Origin: Posidonia oceanica
Lineage: Eukaryota; Streptophyta; Magnoliopsida; Alismatales; Posidoniaceae
Length of the DNA stretch: 64,000 bases
Assembly: GCA_037176725.1 (NCBI GenBank)
Contig: JAZBRS010000074.1
Span: 65,476,001 to 65,540,000, forward strand
Direction: 5' to 3'
Under the pieces are notes generated by a model. That model saw only the letters and a program-made list of their open reading frames with translations. It searched no databases and had not been told where the DNA came from. Shown here one piece after another: positions 58,913 to 64,000 of this stretch. The number at the start of each line of letters is the position of its first letter. The first letter of the stretch is position 1. The translations under genes were made by a program, and so were the position numbers.

Positions 58913-58932
58913 AACCTAGTGCTTTGATACCA
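58913..58932 (-). promoter_or_regulatory. Initiator-Met-type primer-binding site
   Basis: The minus strand reads TGGTATCAAAGCACTAGGTT, three bases from the LTR end at 58936. It matches the common plant TGGTATCAGAGC form with one change. Confidence 0.8.
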
Positions 58933-60931
58933 CTTTGTAACGACCCCCAAGTCGTTACCTCTCAACCTAGCTACCATTTTTTTAAAAAATATTAGCATTC
59001 CTGAACAATAGATCTAAATTCCCACAATTACTATAAAGCAGAAATAAAATAAATTTAAATAACTCACTTACCCAGAACCCTTGATGTGTGGTAGTGTGAC
59101 TCCTTTCCTATATGCACTAGCAACTCCAGCTCCTATCCTGTACCTGCCAAAAACAGAAACAAAACACACGTGAGTGACCACTCAATAGGTCACCCAGCAC
59201 ACACCCTACCAAGGCACACAAGGCAACTCAGCAAACAAAGTTGAGGAAACCAGCATAACCACGCCACAAGCAACAAACCCAGGCATCACTCTTGGATGCC
59301 ACAACAGGGCACACACTTTTTCCTAACAAGCAAACCTTTAAAACATGCCTTTAAATCACTTTTCTCTTTTCCTTTCAAAGACCATATGCATGCACTTTTC
59401 AAAACCATATGGACACTTGAAATGGCCACTCTCGCCAAATCAAGCCCAAAAATCACACAATCTAATCCCACACACTCTTTGTGTGGACTAGACGGCCAAC
59501 CGTGCCTGAATGCTCTCAATTGCATCCAGAATACACACACAGCACAACAACCACTAGAACCAAAAGCTAATGCTGAGACACTGCTCAGCAAAACCACAGC
59601 ACTTTACTAGCATAGGACCTACGCCCCACAGGCGCGGCCACAAACACAAACAATTACACACAAACAGTCTGTGTTGTCACTCAGGCCCAAGCGATCGACA
59701 CCTAGCCATAAGCAGTCCACCGAGGTGCGACCACGATGTCCCTACACTGCCACGACCAATTACCTTGTGGAGGAGTGAGCCGTCCCGGCCTACAAGCCTC
59801 AAAAGGCCAACCACACACTAGAAAACTTGTCCTGTCTCTCAGCAGGACACCACCAACAATAGGGCATGTGTCCACCCGCCCTGGCTAAACACCACAGGGT
59901 GCATCGCAACGTCCTAACTTAGTGCTCCAAACCCCTGAGGCTCCTCGCCCCCACGCTCAGTCTACACCAAGCAGTCTTGGTACCCGTACTAACTAGGGTA
60001 TCACGTCCAACTACTTAGATGTCTCATACGCCTTGGGTTCGCTGCCACGATACACTATGTACAGTCAGTATCCTGAGTCCTCGGTACCCGGAACAAGCGG
60101 AGTGTCATACCTCCAAGTTCAGTCAGTACCTCGACCCGCGGACCTCAACCTCAGCCTCGTGAACGACAATCAAGGAGTATCATACCTCTAAGATCCGACA
60201 GACACTTACCTCAGCCTCTTGGTCTCAGGACCTCAACCTAGGCGACGTGCCCGACCACCCAAGAATGTCGTCACATCCCCTGGTCCTAGTAACACGACCC
60301 TCCAGTATCTTGGTCCACCACAAACAGAAAAACATCGGAAAACTCTTTCCAAAACCTTTGCCAAACCCATGCATTTTCTTTTCAAAACTCTTTTTGAAAA
60401 CCATTTCAAAATCCTTAAATGACAACTCAAAATACATCAAAACACAGTACCAAACATAGTACAAAACCACGAGCTGAAATCACAGCTCAAAACACAGCCT
60501 CGACAGCTCCACTGTCGAGTCCAGAATCACATTCCCTAAAGACGACAAATAGAGAAAATAAAGGCACATTCTGGACATATCATTTACCTAGGAGACACCA
60601 ACCAGTAGCAAAGCACTTCCCGAAGTCCCAAGGCACTTACAAGACCGAGCACCCACACAAATTGCACCCAGAACACTAAGTCCTGGTGCCATGGTCTAAT
60701 CCTAGATTAGCATGTTCCCTAATGTCCGTCTAGACCAATTAGGGAAAACCTTAGCATTTCTAGGTTGTTTAGTCTTTTAATTTCAACTCTAACACAAGTA
60801 GGATTTTGCTAATTTATTTTAGGCAATTCTTAACTAGTCTCTAATGATTTGCCTAATTATCATCTTACTCTAATGTGTTTTACAAAATGCTAATGTCTTA
60901 AAAGACAAAGATTTACTGCATTCCACAATAT

Positions 60932-60941
60932 CTTTATAAAG
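60932..60941 (-). promoter_or_regulatory. TATA-like element in the minus-strand LTR
   Basis: CTTTATAAAG is its own reverse complement. Transcription leftward would start near 60905. Confidence 0.35.
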
Positions 60942-61750
60942 CCCAAAAAATCAGATTTAAGCCTCTACAGGATCCAGGCACACTCTCCTGGATCCGGCCT
61001 GGCCCATGCTAGGCCACACTAAACCAGCTTGGCACCCCAGGGGTGCCCATTGGCGCCTAGCAGGCACCAGTTGCGCCTGGAAAACACGTAGCCAACCCGT
61101 GCAAGAAAAACTAAAACTCAGATAAAAATCTGATAGACCGCAACGAATCCAAAAATCACCTGATTTGGGAACTCAAATCGGTCTCACTACATACAACCAT
61201 AAATTCCAAAAAAAAAACCAAAATGAAGCATTCCAAGTCATCTACCATATGGGACAAGAATCAAAGCATTTCGATAACCGTAGCTCAAGTTATTAAAATC
61301 CAAAGGTAAAGGGCACAAACTATTTTACTGTTCACCCGCAAGCAAGCAACCACGTAAATTACTGTAAAAATCATGGAAAAATCCCCTAAAATCATGGAAT
61401 CTCTATCAAGCATTCAAGACTTGCTAAACAACATTCCTACATCATTTCTAAGCAAAATTGAAGAGGAAAAGTGGGTGTGCACCTCACTGCTTGCATTGAA
61501 GCTCTCCACTCAACACCGATCACCCACTCGAACTGCCGGTGACCACCTCCTAGCTTGAGCTTCACAAGACTCTTCCTAAGCTCACCACAACACTAGGAAG
61601 ACGACTAGAGCTCGAGCCCACTCCCATAGCCTCGAGCCCACTCCACGAGCGCACCACATGACAGGGAGATGCTCGTCGGTGGTGAAACCTCCTTAGGTCG
61701 ATTGGAATTCCTCCTTGGACGAAGGGGAAGCTCGAGTGCTCCTCCCTCAC

Positions 61751-61753
<3 letters not shown>

Positions 61754-61784
<31 letters not shown>
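61754..61784. repeat. (CT)n microsatellite
   Basis: About fifteen CT dinucleotides are uninterrupted. Confidence 0.95.
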
Positions 61785-61787
<3 letters not shown>

Positions 61788-62173
61788 ATTCAAGAAGGGA
61801 GGAGGAGGACTCAGGGGAAGAAGGTGAAGGAGAAGAAGAAGGAAGAAGTCTCTAGATGCTCGACCACCTCCCTGTGTCTCAGGAAATGGAGAGGAAAAAC
61901 TTGAGGTGTGTAGCGTACACCTCACTCCTTCTCGAGCCTTCCCCAACAACCGCCCTGGAATTGCGATAGAAGATGGCGGCAGATGCATGGCTCGAAGGCA
62001 TGTCTTCCATTATTTTCTTTAATCAACTTTTTACATGAAAATTGCGTAAAGCTCCTCCTCTTGTCCACAAACTGCAAATCTCTCAAACAACTCCCAAAAA
62101 TTACGTCAGATATTCTCGCTAATTACTCGTACTAAAATTAACCGCTAGTTTCCGAAAAACCCGGATATTACAA

Positions 62174-62470
62174 AATGGTAGAAACCTAACCTGATCAAGA
62201 AGGGTAGAAACCCTAATGTCGGCAGAACAGGACAACAACCAGAACGACAACTAGCCATATTCCACACACGATTCCTGCAAAGAGGAGGAAAAATAGGGAC
62301 AAACTTCTATTTTTGTCTTGGAAAAACAAAAAAAACAAAGGGAAATGGTAGAAACCCTACTTGATTAAGATGGGTTGAAACCCTGACGTAAGTACCAGCA
62401 AGGGACAGTAACTAGACCTCCAAACAAGCCACGATCCACACACGATTTCTGCAAAGAGGAGGAAAAACAT
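62174..62470 (+). repeat. Imperfect direct repeat of about 130 bp
   Basis: 62174-62303 and 62344-62470 share ATGGTAGAAACC at the start, GATCAAGA or GATTAAGA, then CACACGATT(C/T)CTGCAAAGAGG and GGAAAAA near the end. No coding role is seen. The stretch from 62471 to 62870 holds no supported gene. Confidence 0.75.
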
Positions 62471-62879
62471 TAGCAAATCTAGTAAGAAATCATATAGAAA
62501 CCTACGCAAAATCGTTGCGAGAAGATGGGGAAGAAACCTGATGCGTTGGTATGGTGTGTCTAATGAGGAGAGGGGGAACATGGGGGATCGTATTGCTTGC
62601 AGAACCCATCTTGTCGGAGGGCATTATCACAACGAAATGCATCAGGGATGCTACCTCTAGCCCAACATTGTCAAACGCCGCTCTTCACTGGAGTGAGGTC
62701 TTATGGGAGCATCTTGGTGAAATAGAGTGCTACAGTGGTCACTCCATTGTGACTAATCCACGTGAGTGGATGCAAACAAACACTACCTATGTCGAAGCAA
62801 TATGTGTGCTCATTGGCTCCCTCCTACCCTCTTAAAATATGAAGCTAGGAAGAAAACAAAAAAAATAAGCAGGCGTTTT

Positions 62880-63460
62880 TGTGTAGGCACTTACAAGGAA
62901 GAATCCTTGTAGGTGCATAAGTTCCACTATTGGATACATCTAACGGTTGAGAATCAAGGAGCGGAGGAGGAGGAGGAGGCGAAGATGGCGGCATAGGCGG
63001 CAGGAGGAGCAGGTGGAGACGGCGGCATAGTGCAGTACACAGGGGAGGAGGAGCAGGCGGAGACGGCAGTGCAAGCGGAGACGGTAGTGCAGCGCAGTAT
63101 ACGAGGGAGGAGGAGTGTGTTGAAGGGGTGGGGAGGCAACAATGAAGAAAAGGAGAACGAGACGACGGAAGAGAAGAAGAAGAGAAGGAGACAGCAACGA
63201 TGGAGAGAGACAAGGAAGTGACAACATGAGGAGAAGGAGGAGAGAGTGGAGGCAACAGTAGGAGAAGGGTGGGGAGGCGGCAGCGGTGAGGAGGAGTGTG
63301 GGGAGACGGCAGCAGGAGGAGGAGGAGGAGAACGTTGGGGAGGCAAGAAAGGAAGGAAAGGAGGAAATTATAAAAAAAATGGAGAAATTTAATCTTAACC
63401 TTTAAAATGATACGTATGTCTAAGATTTTACGTGCCTACGTATACCTACACATGCACTTT
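62880..63460. mobile_element. Candidate small TIR element (MITE-like) upstream of the RPA gene
   Basis: The left end has GTAGGCACTTACAAGG and, further in, CATCTAACGGTTGAGA. The right end, reverse-complemented, has GTAGGCACGTAAAATC and CATTTTAAAGGTTAAGA in the same order. The left end also folds on itself (GCAC-TACAAGG / CCTTGTA-GTGC). Between them is a purine-rich GGAGGAG tract (62945-63345). Target duplications were not identified. Confidence 0.3.
62945..63345 (+). repeat. Purine-rich GGAGGAG / GGAGACGGC tract
   Basis: Degenerate GGAGGA and GGCGGAGACGGCA units run for 400 bp. Several frames are open only because of the base bias. Confidence 0.8.
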
Positions 63461-63484
63461 CCACCAAAAAAACAAGAGGACCAT

Positions 63485-63652
63485 TCATTTCCCTCCCGAA
63501 ACTTGGCGGCTTTTTTTCGCACCTCTAGGGCTTTCAAATCCTCTCTCCTCAGACACCACTTTCTCCCCCCCCCCCCCTCTCTCTCTCTCTCCCCAAACCC
63601 TAACAACCGACCCATCCCCCCCTCCCCCACCATTCCGATCTCCGAAGTGGAA
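63485..63652 (+). promoter_or_regulatory. Presumed 5' UTR / core promoter of the RPA1-like gene
   Basis: A C-run and CT repeat (about 63565-63592) precede the start codon, a pattern common in plant 5' UTRs. No clear TATA box is seen. Confidence 0.4.
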
Positions 63653-63936
63653 ATGGAAGGAGGGATCGCTCTGACGAGGGGCGCCATCGCCGACATAACC
63701 AACATGGTGCCGGAGATCACGCTGGCGAGGCCGACCGTCCAGGTGATCGACCTCAGGCTCGTCCAGACCGCCCATAACAACACGGAGAGGTACCGGATGA
63801 TGCTCTCCGACGGCGTGCACGCGCAGCAGGCCATGCTGGCCACGCAGATGAACAAGATGGTCAAGGCCGGGGTGCTCAACAAGGGCTCTGTTGTTCAGCT
63901 CAACGAGTTCATTTGCAACCTCATCCAGGGCCGCAA
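63653..63936 (+). CDS. RPA1: Replication protein A large subunit (RPA1/RPA70-like), exon 1
   Basis: RPA binds single-stranded DNA in the nucleus during replication, repair and recombination; the large subunit carries most DNA contacts. The exon encodes 94 residues plus two bases and covers the N-terminal RPA70N OB fold, the protein-interaction domain. Recognisable stretches are PTVQVIDLRLVQ, ERYRMMLSDGVHAQQAML, NKMVKAGVLNKGSVVQLNEF and ICNLIQGRK. The start at MEGGIALTRG gives the usual N-terminal length; an upstream in-frame Met at 63407 would add 82 low-complexity residues and is unlikely. The exon ends CGCAA/GTGAGT, donor at 63937, so the last Lys codon is completed in exon 2 beyond the edge. 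Codon use is GC-rich, unlike all neighbouring DNA. Which paralogue it is cannot be told from this exon. Confidence 0.9.
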
Positions 63937-64000
63937 GTGAGTCAGCTACCGAAACAACAACAAAAAAAGGAATTCTAGTCCTTTATTTTTCGTATTTATC
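63937..64000 (+). other. Start of RPA1 intron 1
   Basis: It begins GTGAGTCAG and continues to the edge in A/T-rich sequence. The in-frame TGA directly after the exon supports this being intron. Confidence 0.8.

Larger units (their letters stand above)
58936..62172 (-). repeat. 5' LTR (3237 bp) of a truncated minus-strand LTR element
   Basis: In minus sense it begins TGTAATATCCGG and ends GGGGGTCGTTACA, both common LTR termini in plant gypsy elements. A TATA-like CTTTATAAAG lies at 60932-60941. A (CT)n tract is at 61754-61784. The element body that should extend left is missing beyond a few hundred bases, and no 3' LTR is present. No matching flanking duplication exists, so it is a truncated element and not a solo LTR. 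No gene is seen inside. Confidence 0.75.

Noticed and set aside
62551..62835. 94-codon plus-strand frame between the LTR and the RPA gene.
   Set aside because: I recognise no family and there is no gene-like context. It remains possible that it is an exon fragment of an old transposon.
62845..63346. Overlapping Ser/Pro/Leu-rich minus-strand frames (up to 136 codons).
   Set aside because: They are products of the purine-rich repeat tract.

Overview
This window is plant nuclear DNA that is almost entirely transposable-element sequence, with the first exon of one cellular gene at the right edge. The plant assignment rests on Ty3/gypsy LTR elements of the Ogre/Tat and Athila types and on a Replication Protein A large-subunit exon ending in a canonical splice donor. 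The GC-rich first exon hints at a monocot, which is inference only.

Layout. (1) 1 to about 4.6 kb: minus-strand Ty3/gypsy element running off the left edge. It has a nearly open gag (1-1804) and, to its right, a leader/LTR region with a TATA box and an array of short inverted repeats. (2) About 4.6 to 58.5 kb: a nest. The oldest host, 'H', is a decayed Tat/Ogre-like element with a broken gag at 4.6-6.2 kb, a 3' UTR and a 3' LTR starting at 48390. Its 3' UTR was split by element 'A-D' (8908-47114; LTRs about 5.8 kb). The gag of A-D was in turn split by element 'B-C' (18425-37310; LTRs 5807 and 5806 bp, perfect CCTAG target duplication). The 3' LTR of H was separately split by an Athila-like element (50358-57684; LTRs 1095 and 1094 bp, perfect CTTAC duplication). 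(3) 58.9 to 62.2 kb: a 3.2-kb LTR plus Met-tRNA-type primer-binding site from a minus-strand element whose body is missing. (4) 62.2 to 63.65 kb: intergenic DNA with a direct repeat and a candidate small TIR element. (5) 63653-63936: exon 1 of an RPA1-like gene, continuing past the right edge.

How the parts work. A-D and B-C are gag-only: LTR, PBS, spliced-looking leader, an upstream ORF, gag, a long 3' UTR, polypurine tract, LTR. No protease, reverse transcriptase, RNase H or integrase is visible between gag and the 3' UTR. They would need enzymes from autonomous relatives. B-C keeps an intact 446-codon gag frame. The Athila-like element has gag and protease remnants but no RT or integrase.

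The most striking signal is that the non-coding parts of these elements are built from small tandem units that fold as hairpins, and several units carry paired compensatory changes in both arms. This is seen in the 3' UTR of three Tat-like elements, in the LTR of H, and less cleanly in the U3-like region of the left element. A stem-loop and an inverted repeat also bracket the polypurine tract and 3' LTR junction, and the primer-binding site is tandemly duplicated.
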